This document shows positions 1 through 7,729 of a stretch of DNA of 64,000 nucleotides, piece after piece. Source of the stretch: Agromyces atrinae (lineage in GTDB: Bacteria > Actinomycetota > Actinomycetes > Actinomycetales > Microbacteriaceae); assembly GCF_013407835.1 (NCBI RefSeq), contig NZ_JACCBI010000001.1, forward strand, positions 682,001 to 746,000. The letters are read 5' to 3'. The translations under genes and the position numbers were made by a program. The number at the start of each line of letters is the position of its first letter. Within the stretch, counting starts at the first letter, position 1. The notes beneath the pieces are model-generated. The model saw only the letters and a list, made by a program, of their open reading frames with translations, searched no databases and was not told the origin of the DNA.

Positions 1-635
1 TCGTGTCCGAAGAGGTGCCACCGACCGTCGTGCAGCACGACGGCGTACGGCTCGACGGTGCGCGTGCGCGGTGCCGCCTCGCCGGGCTTGAGGTAGCCGA
101 ACCGGGCGAGCTGGCGCCGGTCGACGGCGACGCTCAGCGGCTCGAATGCAGCATCACGCACACGGAGCTTCGGCGCGTAGCCGATGACCCATTCCTGCGA
201 CTCGATGCCGAACGAGCGGAGCTTGGTCAGCGCTCGTCTCGACTCCGTCGAGAGTGAGCCCTCACGCCAGACCGTGGCGGCGAGACCGAGGAGCGAGAGC
301 TCTTCCGGAGAGAACGTGATGTCGGACGGGAGGTCGTAGAGACCCTTCGGGATCCGATACCGCGCCGTGCGGTTGTCGCCCGGGCTGTCGGGCGAGTCGA
401 TCGTCTCGATCGGAATACCCAGTTCGCGGATGTCGTCCTTGTCGCGCTCGAACTGACGCTCGAGGCTCGCGTTCTGACCGCCGTGCTCGTGACGTTGGCT
501 GTAGCCGTGCACCGTCGAGAGGATCTGCGACTTCGTCAGGCCGGTCTCGGTCGCGAGGAGCGCGAGCACCAGGCTGAAGAGACGCTCCTCGACGGGCACG
601 GGAGGCTCGCTCGATGAGGCTCGGTTCGCAGGCAC
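1..635 (-). CDS. pafB: WYL-domain transcriptional regulator, PafB-like (3' end outside window)
   Basis: The frame is open from a GTG at 633-635 to the window edge, about 211 codons, so the C-terminus is missing. The N-terminus is a helix-turn-helix (residues about 10-70, with QILSTVHGY and LERQFERDKDDIRELGIPIE), followed by the start of a WYL domain. This matches the PafB/PafC family, heterodimeric activators of the LexA-independent DNA-damage regulon in actinobacteria. The order trmI / FKBP gene / this gene matches the chromosomal place of pafBC. PafB rather than PafC is inferred from position (first of the pair in transcription order). The GTG start is favoured because a TAAGAT hexamer lies 7 bases upstream and there is no ribosome binding site, which suggests a leaderless mRNA. 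Confidence 0.8.
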   Translation of the reverse strand, partial: MPANRASSSEPPVPVEERLFSLVLALLATETGLTKSQILSTVHGYSQRHEHGGQNASLERQFERDKDDIRELGIPIETIDSPDSPGDNRTARYRIPKGLYDLPSDITFSPEELSLLGLAATVWREGSLSTESRRALTKLRSFGIESQEWVIGYAPKLRVRDAAFEPLSVAVDRRQLARFGYLKPGEAAPRTRTVEPYAVVLHDGRWHLFGH

Positions 636-642
636 AGAGGCG

Positions 643-648
643 ATCTTA
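643..648 (-). promoter_or_regulatory. -10 hexamer of the pafB-like gene (leaderless)
   Basis: TAAGAT on the minus strand, 7 bases before the GTG at 635. No Shine-Dalgarno lies between them. Transcription probably starts at or next to the start codon. Confidence 0.5.
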
Positions 649-652
649 CCGG

Positions 653-672
653 CCGGTGACGTCGGTCACCGG
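653..672. repeat. 8-bp inverted repeat upstream of the pafB-like gene
   Basis: CCGGTGAC-GTCG-GTCACCGG is a perfect 8+8 inverted repeat with a 4-base centre, between the FKBP gene stop (684) and the -10 hexamer of the WYL gene (643-648). It sits where a -35 region or operator would be, but could equally be a hairpin ending the FKBP transcript. There is no T-run after it. Confidence 0.6.
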
Positions 673-683
673 CATCCGTCCGA

Positions 684-1547
684 TCAGCCGATGACCCCGA
701 GCAGGTCGATGACGTTGACCGTCGCCGAGCCGTTCTCGGTCGGGATGATGACGATGAGCTGGCTGCCCACCTGCTGGCCGACGATGGCGTCGGTGATGGC
801 CTTCTGGGTCGCATCGGCCGAGGCAGGGTCGAGCAGCACCGCGTTCGGCGTGCCGGCCTCCCACGTCGTCGAGACGAGGTCGTTGGTGTCCCAGTTGACG
901 ATGGCCTGGTGGAAGACGGCCGTCTGGCCCTCCTCGAACGTGTCGCCCGAACCCTGGCGCAGCACGGAGGACTCGACGTCCTTCGGCGCGTCGGCGTCGG
1001 GAACCGTGATGCCGGGGCGTCCGTCGGGGGCGAGGACGACTGCGGGGAATCCGTCGCGGCCGGGGCGGGGGTCGCCGTCGGCACGAGCCGGGAAGGTCTG
1101 CGTGACGTCGAACACGACGACGAACGAGTTGCTCTCGCCATCGCCCTGACCGAGTTCGGCGCTCGCGATGACGGCGACGACGCGCGAGTCGGCCGACGCG
1201 CACGCGAGTGCCTTGTCGAAGCCGTCGTTGGTCTTGCCGACGGGGAAGGCCTGCGGCGCGGTCGCCTGGAGCTGCTCGCCGGTCGACCCGTCGAACGCGG
1301 TGACCGAGGCGATGACGAGCTGGCCGTCGTCGATGCGATCGCCCGTGCCCGCGATGTCGGTGCGGCACTCGGTGGTGTCGACGGAGATCGGGGTCGGGAA
1401 GTCGGCGGTCACTGCCTCACCGAACTCGCCGGTCACCGACACCAGGTCGGCATTGGGTGACGCAGCGGGCTCGTCGCTCGTGGCACAGCCGGCGAGCGAC
1501 AGGGCGAGCACTGCAGCAGCAGCGAAGGGCGCGATCTGACGGCGCAC
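684..1547 (-). CDS. FKBP-type peptidyl-prolyl isomerase-like lipoprotein
   Basis: A GTG start at 1547 gives about 287 residues beginning with a lipoprotein signal (hydrophobic run then LSLAGC lipobox, Cys near residue 22). An upstream start at 1616 is possible but would add an unlikely basic extension. The C-terminal about 90 residues resemble an FKBP domain (IVGQQVGSQLIVIIP close to the end). Several FKBP active-site aromatics are replaced or not evident, so isomerase activity is uncertain. The middle region has no domain I recognise. The product is probably an extracytoplasmic folding factor. The gene lies between trmI and the WYL regulator, the interval that holds the Pup-proteasome genes in mycobacteria. 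A TAGGAT hexamer at 1598-1603 inside the end of trmI could be its own -10. Confidence 0.75.
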   Translation of the reverse strand: MRRQIAPFAAAAVLALSLAGCATSDEPAASPNADLVSVTGEFGEAVTADFPTPISVDTTECRTDIAGTGDRIDDGQLVIASVTAFDGSTGEQLQATAPQAFPVGKTNDGFDKALACASADSRVVAVIASAELGQGDGESNSFVVVFDVTQTFPARADGDPRPGRDGFPAVVLAPDGRPGITVPDADAPKDVESSVLRQGSGDTFEEGQTAVFHQAIVNWDTNDLVSTTWEAGTPNAVLLDPASADATQKAITDAIVGQQVGSQLIVIIPTENGSATVNVIDLLGVIG

Positions 1548-1596
1548 GGATCCTCGATTCCTCTTTCCGAACGGGCGTTGACCGCCCCGATGAATC

Positions 1597-2595
1597 CTAA
1601 CGGGAGTCGGCGTCACGCGATTTCGCGAGCTCGGCCGCGGTCTCCGAGGCGCGAACGCGCTTGCGGAGGCTCTTGTCGCTCACGGAACGCTCGCCGAGCG
1701 CTCCGGGCGTCCACGCCTCGACGTCCGCGTCGGAGTAGTCCGACTTCGACGGGCGGCGCTTGAGCTCGGGCAGTTCGGTGCCGGGGGCGAGACGACGGGC
1801 GGTCAGGAGGAAGCCGGTGTGGCCGATCATGCGGTGGTCGGGCCTGACCGCGAGACCCTCGACGTGCCAGCCGCGCACCATCGTCTCGGAGGACGACGGG
1901 TTCGTGTAGAGACCCGAGCCGCGGATCGCCTCGGCGACGCGGGAGAGCTGGGTGGCCGTGGCGATGTAGCAGAGCAGCACGCCGCCGGGCTTGAGCGCGG
2001 CGGAGACGGCGGGAAGGCACTCCCACGGAGCGAGCATGTCGAGCACGACGCGATCGACGGTGCCCTCGTCGGCGACCTCGGGGAGCACCTCGGCGAGATC
2101 GCCGAGCGTGATCGACCAGTTCTCGGGGTCGTGCCCGAAGAAGGTCGCCGCGTTGCCGCGAGCGACATCCGCGAACTCCTCGCGACGCTCAAAGGAGTCG
2201 AGGCGGCCCTCGGGACCGATCGCGCGCAGGAGCCACAGTGACAGCGCACCCGAACCGACGCCGGCCTCGACGACGTGGGCACCGGGGAAGATGTCGGCCT
2301 GCGCGAGGATCTGCGCGGCGTCCTTCGGGTAGATGATGGCCGCACCGCGCGGCATCGACATCACGAAGTCCTGCAGCAGCGGGCGGAGCGCGAGGTACGA
2401 CTCGCCGATCTTGTTCGCCACGACGGAGCCGTCGGGCAGACCGATGATGTCGTCGTGCGCGATGGGGCCGCGGTGCGAGTGGAACAGCTTTCCGGGCTCG
2501 AGGGTGATCGTGTGCAGCTTGTTCTTCGGGCCGGTCAACTGGACACGGTCGCCCGCGCGGAAGGGGCCGCTCGAGGCGGGGCGGGCGTCGTTCAT
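1597..2595 (-). CDS. trmI: tRNA (adenine-58-N1)-methyltransferase TrmI
   Basis: A 332-residue class I SAM-dependent methyltransferase. The N-terminal small beta domain holds DRVQLTGPKNKLHTI. The SAM-binding glycine motif VVEAGVGSGALSLWL is near residue 110, and the conserved VVLDMLAPWE segment follows. The family forms m1A58 in the T-loop of tRNAs as a homotetramer and helps tRNA stability. The C-terminal about 50 residues are a charged tail. The ATG start overlaps the stop of the upstream HAD gene by 4 bases (ATGA), so the two are co-transcribed and translationally coupled. Placement beside a pafB-like gene and a PAC2 gene is typical of actinobacteria. Confidence 0.92.
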   Translation of the reverse strand: MNDARPASSGPFRAGDRVQLTGPKNKLHTITLEPGKLFHSHRGPIAHDDIIGLPDGSVVANKIGESYLALRPLLQDFVMSMPRGAAIIYPKDAAQILAQADIFPGAHVVEAGVGSGALSLWLLRAIGPEGRLDSFERREEFADVARGNAATFFGHDPENWSITLGDLAEVLPEVADEGTVDRVVLDMLAPWECLPAVSAALKPGGVLLCYIATATQLSRVAEAIRGSGLYTNPSSSETMVRGWHVEGLAVRPDHRMIGHTGFLLTARRLAPGTELPELKRRPSKSDYSDADVEAWTPGALGERSVSDKSLRKRVRASETAAELAKSRDADSR

Positions 2596-3278
2596 GCGGT
2601 CTCCTCCGCGTCGGTCGCCGAGCGGAACGCCGCGACGATGTCATCGACGGTGCGGCCGTCGAGTGTGGGCCAGATGACCGTCGCCGACGTGTCGTCGAGG
2701 TCGAGGATGTGGGGAACGCCGATCGTCGTCATCCCCGCGGCGATGGCCGACGCCACGCCGGGAGGCGAATCCTCGATCGCGACGCAGTCTTCGGGGGCGA
2801 CGCCGAGCGCCGCGGCCGCGGCGAGATAGGGCTCGGGGTGAGGCTTGGGGTTGTCGACCGAATCGCCCGTGACGAGGAGCTCGAAGGCGTCGAACGGGAT
2901 GCCGCCCACGATGTCCTCAGCCATCGAACGGATCGACATGGTGACGAGGGCCGTGCGGATGCCGCGCGAGCGGATCTCCTCGAGGAGCTCCTTCGCACCG
3001 GGCTGCCACGGCACGCCCTGCTCGACGAGCTGGCGGCGCACGCTCTCGGTGAGGTTCTCCACGATCTCGTCGGCGGGAAGGTCGACGCCGTAACCGCGGA
3101 GCACCTCGGCCGAGCTCCAGAGGCCCGAACCGACGAGCTGGAGCGCGTCTTCGTGGGTCCACCGGCCGCCGAATGACTCGACGAGTGCGGTCTCGGCGGC
3201 GATCCAGTAGCGCTCGGTATCGACAAGGGTTCCGTCCATGTCCCACAGGACGGCGGCGGGAAGCAGTGGAGTGGTCAC
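2592..3278 (-). CDS. HAD-superfamily hydrolase (beta-phosphoglucomutase/phosphatase-like)
   Basis: The HAD motif I WDMDGTLVDTE near residue 12 supplies the two catalytic aspartates. Motif II (VTMS) and the motif IV region (AIEDSPPGVASAIAAGM) are present, with a helical cap between motifs I and II. This is a subfamily I HAD phosphatase of about 228 residues; its substrate cannot be told from sequence. I prefer the GTG at 3278 to a TTG at 3287, because a TAGACT hexamer at 3287-3292 lies 8 bases upstream of the GTG and overlaps the TTG. It is first gene of an operon with trmI (4-base overlap). Confidence 0.85.
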   Translation of the reverse strand: MTTPLLPAAVLWDMDGTLVDTERYWIAAETALVESFGGRWTHEDALQLVGSGLWSSAEVLRGYGVDLPADEIVENLTESVRRQLVEQGVPWQPGAKELLEEIRSRGIRTALVTMSIRSMAEDIVGGIPFDAFELLVTGDSVDNPKPHPEPYLAAAAALGVAPEDCVAIEDSPPGVASAIAAGMTTIGVPHILDLDDTSATVIWPTLDGRTVDDIVAAFRSATDAEETA

Positions 3279-3286
3279 GAGCCGCA

Positions 3287-3292
3287 AGTCTA
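3287..3292 (-). promoter_or_regulatory. -10 hexamer of the HAD-trmI operon
   Basis: TAGACT on the minus strand, 8 bases before the GTG at 3278, with no ribosome binding site between. Probable leaderless promoter. Confidence 0.5.
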
Positions 3293-3303
3293 CGGGCAGG
3301 TCT

Positions 3304-3333
3304 TATCCTGGAACTCGACCGGGTACTCCGGTC
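3304..3333 (+). promoter_or_regulatory. Candidate -10 and 5' hairpin of the PAC2 gene
   Basis: A TATCCT hexamer at 3304-3309 is followed by a perfect 6-bp hairpin (GACCGG, loop GTACT, CCGGTC; 3317-3333) at about the expected transcript start. The mRNA would begin with a stem-loop and have a 5' leader of roughly 35 bases. Confidence 0.4.
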
Positions 3334-3351
3334 ACGACGGAAGCGGGGTCC

Positions 3352-4269
3352 ATGCCAGCCAATCCCAACGGCACGATCGGGAGTCGACTTCTCCTCGTCG
3401 CCTTCGAGGGCTGGAACGATGCCGGCGAGGCGGCGACGGGAGCGGTCAAGGCCGTGAGCGATCGTCTCGACCTCATCGAGCACACGACCGTCGACCCCGA
3501 GTTGTACTTCGACTACCAGTTCTCCCGACCGACGATCGCGTTCGACGAGCGCGGCCGACGCTCGCTCACGTGGCCCGGTGCCACGGTGTGGGCGCCCGCG
3601 CCGATCTCGGTTCCCGTCGACGATTCCGAGAAGCCCGAACGGGTCTCCGGCGTCGGCGCCGACGGGCTGCACATCCTCATCGGAACCGAGCCCGCCCGCA
3701 GCTGGAAGGCCTTCGCCGCCGAACTCATCGATTCCGCGCTCTCCGCGGGCGTCGACGCGATCGTCTTCCTCGGCGCGATGCTCGCCGACGCTCCGCACAC
3801 CCGACCGCTGTCGGTGTATGTGACGAGCGACAACGACGAGATGCGCAGCGCTCTCGACATCGACCGACCGAGTTACGAGGGGCCCGTCGGCATCCTCAGC
3901 GTGCTCGCCGACGCCGCCGAGACCGCGGGGATCCCGACGCTCTCGCTCTGGGCCTCCGTGCCGCACTATGTGCACAACGCTCCGTCGCCGAAGGCCGTGC
4001 TCTCGCTCGTGCGGAAGCTCGAGGAGCTCACGGGACTCTCGATCCCCGTCGGCGAGCTCGAAGCCGATGCCGCTGCTTGGGAGGCCGGAGTCGACGCTCT
4101 CGCCGCGGAGGACGAGGACATGGCCTCGTACATCGAGGGTCTCGAGCAGGCGCGCGACACGGTCGACGCGCCCGAGGCGAGCGGCGAGGCCATCGCCGAG
4201 GAGTTCGAGCGCTATCTCCGCAAGCGCGGCGACGACAAGGGCGATGAGCCGCGGCATCCGCGCAGCTGA
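3352..4269 (+). CDS. PAC2 family protein (proteasome assembly chaperone-like)
   Basis: 305 residues from the ATG at 3352, with a GGAAGCGGGG ribosome binding site just upstream; longer frames run into the divergent HAD gene. The PAC2 fold is suggested by LLVAFEGWNDAGEAATGAV at the N-terminus, the central VFLGAMLADAPHTRP segment and SVPHYVHNAPSPKA. Actinobacterial PAC2 proteins occur in species with and without proteasomes, and their role is unresolved. The C-terminus is an acidic helical tail, as is common in the family. It is transcribed divergently from HAD-trmI. Confidence 0.85.
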   Translation: MPANPNGTIGSRLLLVAFEGWNDAGEAATGAVKAVSDRLDLIEHTTVDPELYFDYQFSRPTIAFDERGRRSLTWPGATVWAPAPISVPVDDSEKPERVSGVGADGLHILIGTEPARSWKAFAAELIDSALSAGVDAIVFLGAMLADAPHTRPLSVYVTSDNDEMRSALDIDRPSYEGPVGILSVLADAAETAGIPTLSLWASVPHYVHNAPSPKAVLSLVRKLEELTGLSIPVGELEADAAAWEAGVDALAAEDEDMASYIEGLEQARDTVDAPEASGEAIAEEFERYLRKRGDDKGDEPRHPRS

Positions 4270-4290
4270 CTCCCCCGCGTCATCCGTTCG

Positions 4291-5145
4291 CTACGGCAGC
4301 AGGACGCCCGTCGCGAGCAGGATCATGAGCGCGCCGCCGGCGACGATGCGGTAGATCACGAACGGCAGGAAGCTGCGCTTCGAGATGTAGCGCATGAAGA
4401 ACGCGATCACGACGAGGCCGATGACGAAGGCCACGACGGTCGCGATGAGCGTCTCGAACGGCCCGAAGATCTCGGGCTTGCAGTTCGTGGCGGCGGCCGT
4501 GCACGGCTCGGCGATCGACTTGTAGACCTGGTAGAAACCACTGCCGAAGACGGCGGGGATGGCCAGGAGGAAGGCGTAGCGCGCCGCTGCGGCCCGCTCG
4601 TAGCCGAGGAAGAGACCCGCGGTGATCGTGCCGCCCGAACGCGAGACGCCGGGGATGAGTGACATCGCCTGAGCGAACCCGTAGATGACGCCGTGCGGGT
4701 AGGTGATGTCGCCGAGCTTCCGTCGCTTCGCGCCGACGTGGTCGGCGATGCCGAGCAGGATGCCGAAGGCGATGAGCATCGTCGCGGTGATCCACAGGTT
4801 GCGGAACACCGTCTCGATCTGGTCCTGGAAGAACCATCCCAGCACGACGATCGGGACGGAGCCGATGATGATGAGCCACCCCATGCGCGCATCGGGGTCG
4901 TTGCGCGGAACACGCCCGGCGAGCGACTTCGCCCATTGGCTGATGATCCTGACGATGTCGCGCCAGAAGAAGATCACGACGGCGAGCTCGGTGCCGATCT
5001 GGGTGATCGCGGTGAAGCGGGCCCCCGGGTCGCCCCCCGTGCCGAGGAACTCCCCCACGACGCGCAGGTGGGCGCTCGAGGAGATCGGGAGGAACTCGGT
5101 GAGACCCTGGACGATGCCGAGGATGATGGCGTTGAGGAGCTCCAT
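4291..5145 (-). CDS. uppP: Undecaprenyl-diphosphatase (BacA/UppP type)
   Basis: 284-residue polytopic membrane protein with the two family signatures: [13 protein letters not shown] near residue 18 and [11 protein letters not shown] near residue 165. These contribute the catalytic Glu, Ser and Arg on the outer face of the membrane. It dephosphorylates undecaprenyl pyrophosphate so that the lipid carrier can be reused in peptidoglycan and wall polymer synthesis, and gives some bacitracin tolerance. Length and motifs are standard. It lies 18 bases downstream of the M20 peptidase gene on the same strand and is probably co-transcribed with it. Confidence 0.95.
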   Translation of the reverse strand: MELLNAIILGIVQGLTEFLPISSSAHLRVVGEFLGTGGDPGARFTAITQIGTELAVVIFFWRDIVRIISQWAKSLAGRVPRNDPDARMGWLIIIGSVPIVVLGWFFQDQIETVFRNLWITATMLIAFGILLGIADHVGAKRRKLGDITYPHGVIYGFAQAMSLIPGVSRSGGTITAGLFLGYERAAAARYAFLLAIPAVFGSGFYQVYKSIAEPCTAAATNCKPEIFGPFETLIATVVAFVIGLVVIAFFMRYISKRSFLPFVIYRIVAGGALMILLATGVLLP

Positions 5146-5163
5146 GTACCGCGCTTCCGGTTG

Positions 5164-6489
5164 TCAGTAAGTGGCGAGGAGGTCGCGCAGGACCTGCCTG
5201 CCGAATACTAATGCGTCGAGAGGGACGCGCTCGTCGACCCCGTGGAACATTCCCGGGAAGTCGAGATCAGCCGGTAACCGGAGCGGCGCGAAACCGTAAC
5301 CGCGGATGCCGAGTCGGCTGAGCGCCTTGTTGTCAGTGCCACCACTCAGGAGGTACGGGAAGACCGGCGACCCCGGATCGTGGCGCTCGAGCGTGCCGAC
5401 GACGGCGTCGACGAGTTCGCCCGAGAACGGGTTCTCGAGGCCCACGTCGCGGTGCACGATCTCGACGTCGACGAACTCGCCCGCGAGCTCGCGGATCTCG
5501 GCGAGCACGGCCTCCTCCTCGCCGGGAAGGGTGCGGATGTCGACGAGGGCCTCGGCGCGGTCGGGGATGACGTTGTGCTTGTAGCCCGCATCGAGGAGCG
5601 TCGGGTTGCTCGTCGTGCGCAGCGTCGCCTGGATGAATCCGGCCGCCGAACCGGTCTCGAGGACGAGCTCGTCGGGGCTCACCTTCTGATGGTCGACGCC
5701 GAGGACCCGGGCGATCTCGCCGAGCAGCTGCGTGGTCGTCTCGGTGAGGTGGATCGGCCACTCGCGTCGACCGATGCGGGCGATGGCCTCGGCGAGGCGT
5801 GTGATGGCGTTCTCGCGGATGAGCCGCGAGCCGTGGGCCGCGCGCCCGCGGGCGACGAGCCGGACCCACAGGAGGGCCTTCTCGCCCGTCTGCAGCAGGT
5901 ACGCGCGTTCTCCGCCGACCGTGATCGAGTAGCCGCCGACCTCGCTGATCGCCTCCGTCGCACCGGCGAAGAGCTCGGGATGGTTGTCGACCATCCAGCT
6001 CGACCCCTCGAGGCCGCCCGCTTCCTCGTCGGAGAAGAACGCGATCACGAGGTCGCGTTCGGGCTGTCCGCCGTCGGCGAGGACGTCGCCGAGGGCCGTG
6101 ATGATCATGGCGTCCATGTTCTTCATGTCGACCGCTCCCCTGCCCCAGAGCAGTCCGTCGCGGATCTCGCCGCCGAACGGGTCGACGCTCCAGTTGCGCG
6201 GGTCGGCGGGAACCACGTCGAGGTGGCCGTGCACGACGAGGGCGGGCTTGTCGGGGTTCCGACCCTTCACCCGCGTGACGACACTCGTGCGGCGGGGTGC
6301 GGCGTCGAAGAGTTCGGCACGGAGCCCCATGCCCTCGAGCCGCGCGGCGACGTACTCGGCCGCCTCGGTCTCGCCGTTGGATCGACCCTCGCCGTGATTC
6401 GTCGTATCGATGCGGATGAGATCGCGTGCGATCACCACGGTTTCGTCGAGGGCGGGCGCACTGTTCTCAGGAGTGAATTCCGGGACCAT
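5164..6489 (-). CDS. M20/M25/M40 family metallopeptidase (ArgE/DapE/carboxypeptidase-like)
   Basis: 441 residues. Metal and catalytic motifs are intact: VVHGHLDVVPADP (His-x-Asp), GRGAVDMKNM (bridging Asp), and FSDEEAGG with the catalytic Glu pair. A dimerisation lid follows and the last metal ligand region is MFHGVDERVP. The family cleaves dipeptides or N-acyl amino acids using two zinc ions; the substrate is not evident. The start at 6489 is chosen because a TAGTTT hexamer at 6497-6502 lies 7 bases before this ATG; the longer TTG start at 6498 would overlap the promoter. It is followed by uppP. Confidence 0.9.
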   Translation of the reverse strand: MVPEFTPENSAPALDETVVIARDLIRIDTTNHGEGRSNGETEAAEYVAARLEGMGLRAELFDAAPRRTSVVTRVKGRNPDKPALVVHGHLDVVPADPRNWSVDPFGGEIRDGLLWGRGAVDMKNMDAMIITALGDVLADGGQPERDLVIAFFSDEEAGGLEGSSWMVDNHPELFAGATEAISEVGGYSITVGGERAYLLQTGEKALLWVRLVARGRAAHGSRLIRENAITRLAEAIARIGRREWPIHLTETTTQLLGEIARVLGVDHQKVSPDELVLETGSAAGFIQATLRTTSNPTLLDAGYKHNVIPDRAEALVDIRTLPGEEEAVLAEIRELAGEFVDVEIVHRDVGLENPFSGELVDAVVGTLERHDPGSPVFPYLLSGGTDNKALSRLGIRGYGFAPLRLPADLDFPGMFHGVDERVPLDALVFGRQVLRDLLATY

Positions 6490-6496
6490 GCCCTTC

Positions 6497-6502
6497 AAAC
6501 TA
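6497..6502 (-). promoter_or_regulatory. -10 hexamer of the M20 peptidase gene (leaderless)
   Basis: TAGTTT on the minus strand, 7 bases before the ATG at 6489. Confidence 0.45.
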
Positions 6503-6551
6503 CCCTCGCCGGGCGTCGTTCCCGACGTGGTTCGAGGTGCCTCAAAAACCG

Positions 6552-6560
6552 TGCTAGTGT
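6552..6560 (+). promoter_or_regulatory. Candidate extended -10 promoter of tRNA-Leu
   Basis: TGC-TAGTGT forms an extended -10 element about 40 bases before the tRNA. No clear -35 is seen. Confidence 0.4.
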
Positions 6561-6600
6561 CTTACCTCGGGCCGCGGGAAACCGCAGCTCACAACTACAG

Positions 6601-6684
6601 GCGCGGGTGGCGGAAATGGCAGACGCGCTAGCTTGAGGTGCTAGTGCCCTAACGGGCGTGGGGGTTCAAGTCCCCCCTCGCGCA
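6601..6684 (+). tRNA. tRNA-Leu (GAG)
   Basis: The acceptor stem GCGCGGG pairs with CTCGCGC (one G-U) and is followed by discriminator A at 6684. The anticodon arm is CTAGC / TTGAGGT / GCTAG with anticodon GAG. There is a long variable arm (TGCCC...GGGCG), as expected for a type II leucine tRNA, and the T-arm reads GGGGGTTCAAGTCCCCC. CCA is not encoded (the next bases are CAC). A strong hairpin follows 17 bases later. Confidence 0.97.
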
Positions 6685-6700
6685 CACTGTGTTGAGAAGT

Positions 6701-6732
6701 CGAAGAGCCGGATCGAAAGATCCGGCTCTTCG
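6701..6732. terminator. Bidirectional terminator between tRNA-Leu and the J-domain gene
   Basis: A perfect 14-bp stem (CGAAGAGCCGGATC / GATCCGGCTCTTCG) closes a GAAA tetraloop, followed by CATTTTCC on the plus strand. It lies between two convergent genes. Confidence 0.85.
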
Positions 6733-6785
6733 CATTTTCCAGGACTTTTTTCTGCGACTTTTTCTGTCGCATTCCTCGGCTCGAT

Positions 6786-7706
6786 CTACGCGAAGAGGAT
6801 GCCGGTCCGAAGGCGATCCGCCGTCGCTGCAGTGTCTCCGCCGACGCCTCGCTCGACGCCGGGGAAGCCGTCGCGGATGATGCCGCTGAGGCGCGACCGC
6901 GGCGCGAGGAGCGTCGGAAGAGGGCGCGCGCGGATCTCCTCGACGTCTTGTGCGATCGCCGGGTCATCCGCCGCGATCACGACGACGCCCGTCACGCGCA
7001 CCGACACAGAGCTCTCGAAGGCGCGGGTCAGTCGCAGCATCTCGCGGACCGGTCGGGCGTTCCGCGGCATGCCGTCGACGACGACGTCTCCGCGATGCAC
7101 GAGGAGCGGACTCGGCCACGTCGTCGAGAAGGCGGCGACGAGTCCTGTCGGCGCGAGGACGACGTGCGAGATCGTCGCCGCGGAACCCGCGACGGCGACG
7201 TCGTTCCAGACGGAGTGCCGCAGGTCGAGCGCCGAGAGCACGACGGCGGTGCGTTCCTCGGCACGAGCGGCGAGATACAGCTCGGAGAGTCGTGCGGGAA
7301 CGCGGCTCAGCAGTTCGGGGGCGTAGGGATTCGGCGGGAGCGTGGGGAGCCCGAGCCATGTCCGGAGCCCCGAGAGGTAGCGCTCTCGCGAGGAACCGCC
7401 CGGCGTGCCGTACGTGCGCGCTCCCGCAGCGGGCGGCGGTGCCGCATGGCGAGGGGTTCCCGCTGCTCGGGGCGCGCGGCCCGGTGTCGACGGCCACGAG
7501 CGACGTGCGTCGTACTGCGCTCGGGCGATCGGCTCGCCGATGTGCGACCAGGCGACCTGCACGGCGTGGAACCGGGCCACGTCACCGCCGAGATCGGGAT
7601 GCGTCGACCGCAGAAGCCGGCGATACGCGCGTCGGAGATCGTCGTCGGACGCTGTTTCGTCCACGCCGAGCACGCGATAGGCGTCTGCAGGCGGGAACAC
7701 GGGCAT
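6786..7706 (-). CDS. J-domain protein with uncharacterised C-terminal domain
   Basis: 306 residues. The first 65 are a J-domain: YRVLGVDETASDDDLRRAYR, then the HPD motif in RSTHPDLGG that stimulates Hsp70 ATPase. There is no Gly/Phe-rich region and no zinc-binding cysteine domain, so it is not DnaJ itself. A Pro/Ala-rich linker (about 70-100) leads to a roughly 190-residue C-terminal domain I do not recognise, with a nuclease-fold-like feel (ALDLRHSVWNDVAVAG, GDVVVDGMPRN). That resemblance is only an impression. It is monocistronic and convergent with tRNA-Leu. A CATAAT hexamer 6 bases before the ATG suggests a leaderless mRNA. Confidence 0.75.
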   Translation of the reverse strand: MPVFPPADAYRVLGVDETASDDDLRRAYRRLLRSTHPDLGGDVARFHAVQVAWSHIGEPIARAQYDARRSWPSTPGRAPRAAGTPRHAAPPPAAGARTYGTPGGSSRERYLSGLRTWLGLPTLPPNPYAPELLSRVPARLSELYLAARAEERTAVVLSALDLRHSVWNDVAVAGSAATISHVVLAPTGLVAAFSTTWPSPLLVHRGDVVVDGMPRNARPVREMLRLTRAFESSVSVRVTGVVVIAADDPAIAQDVEEIRARPLPTLLAPRSRLSGIIRDGFPGVERGVGGDTAATADRLRTGILFA

Positions 7707-7712
7707 CTTTCG

Positions 7713-7718
7713 ATTATG
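7713..7718 (-). promoter_or_regulatory. -10 hexamer of the J-domain gene (leaderless)
   Basis: CATAAT on the minus strand, 6 bases before the ATG at 7706. Confidence 0.45.
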
Positions 7719-7729
7719 CCGCCGAGCGG

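Noticed and set aside
6601..6732. tRNA-Leu as an integration site
   Set aside because: No integrase, no repeat of the tRNA 3' end and no composition change downstream; only a terminator follows.
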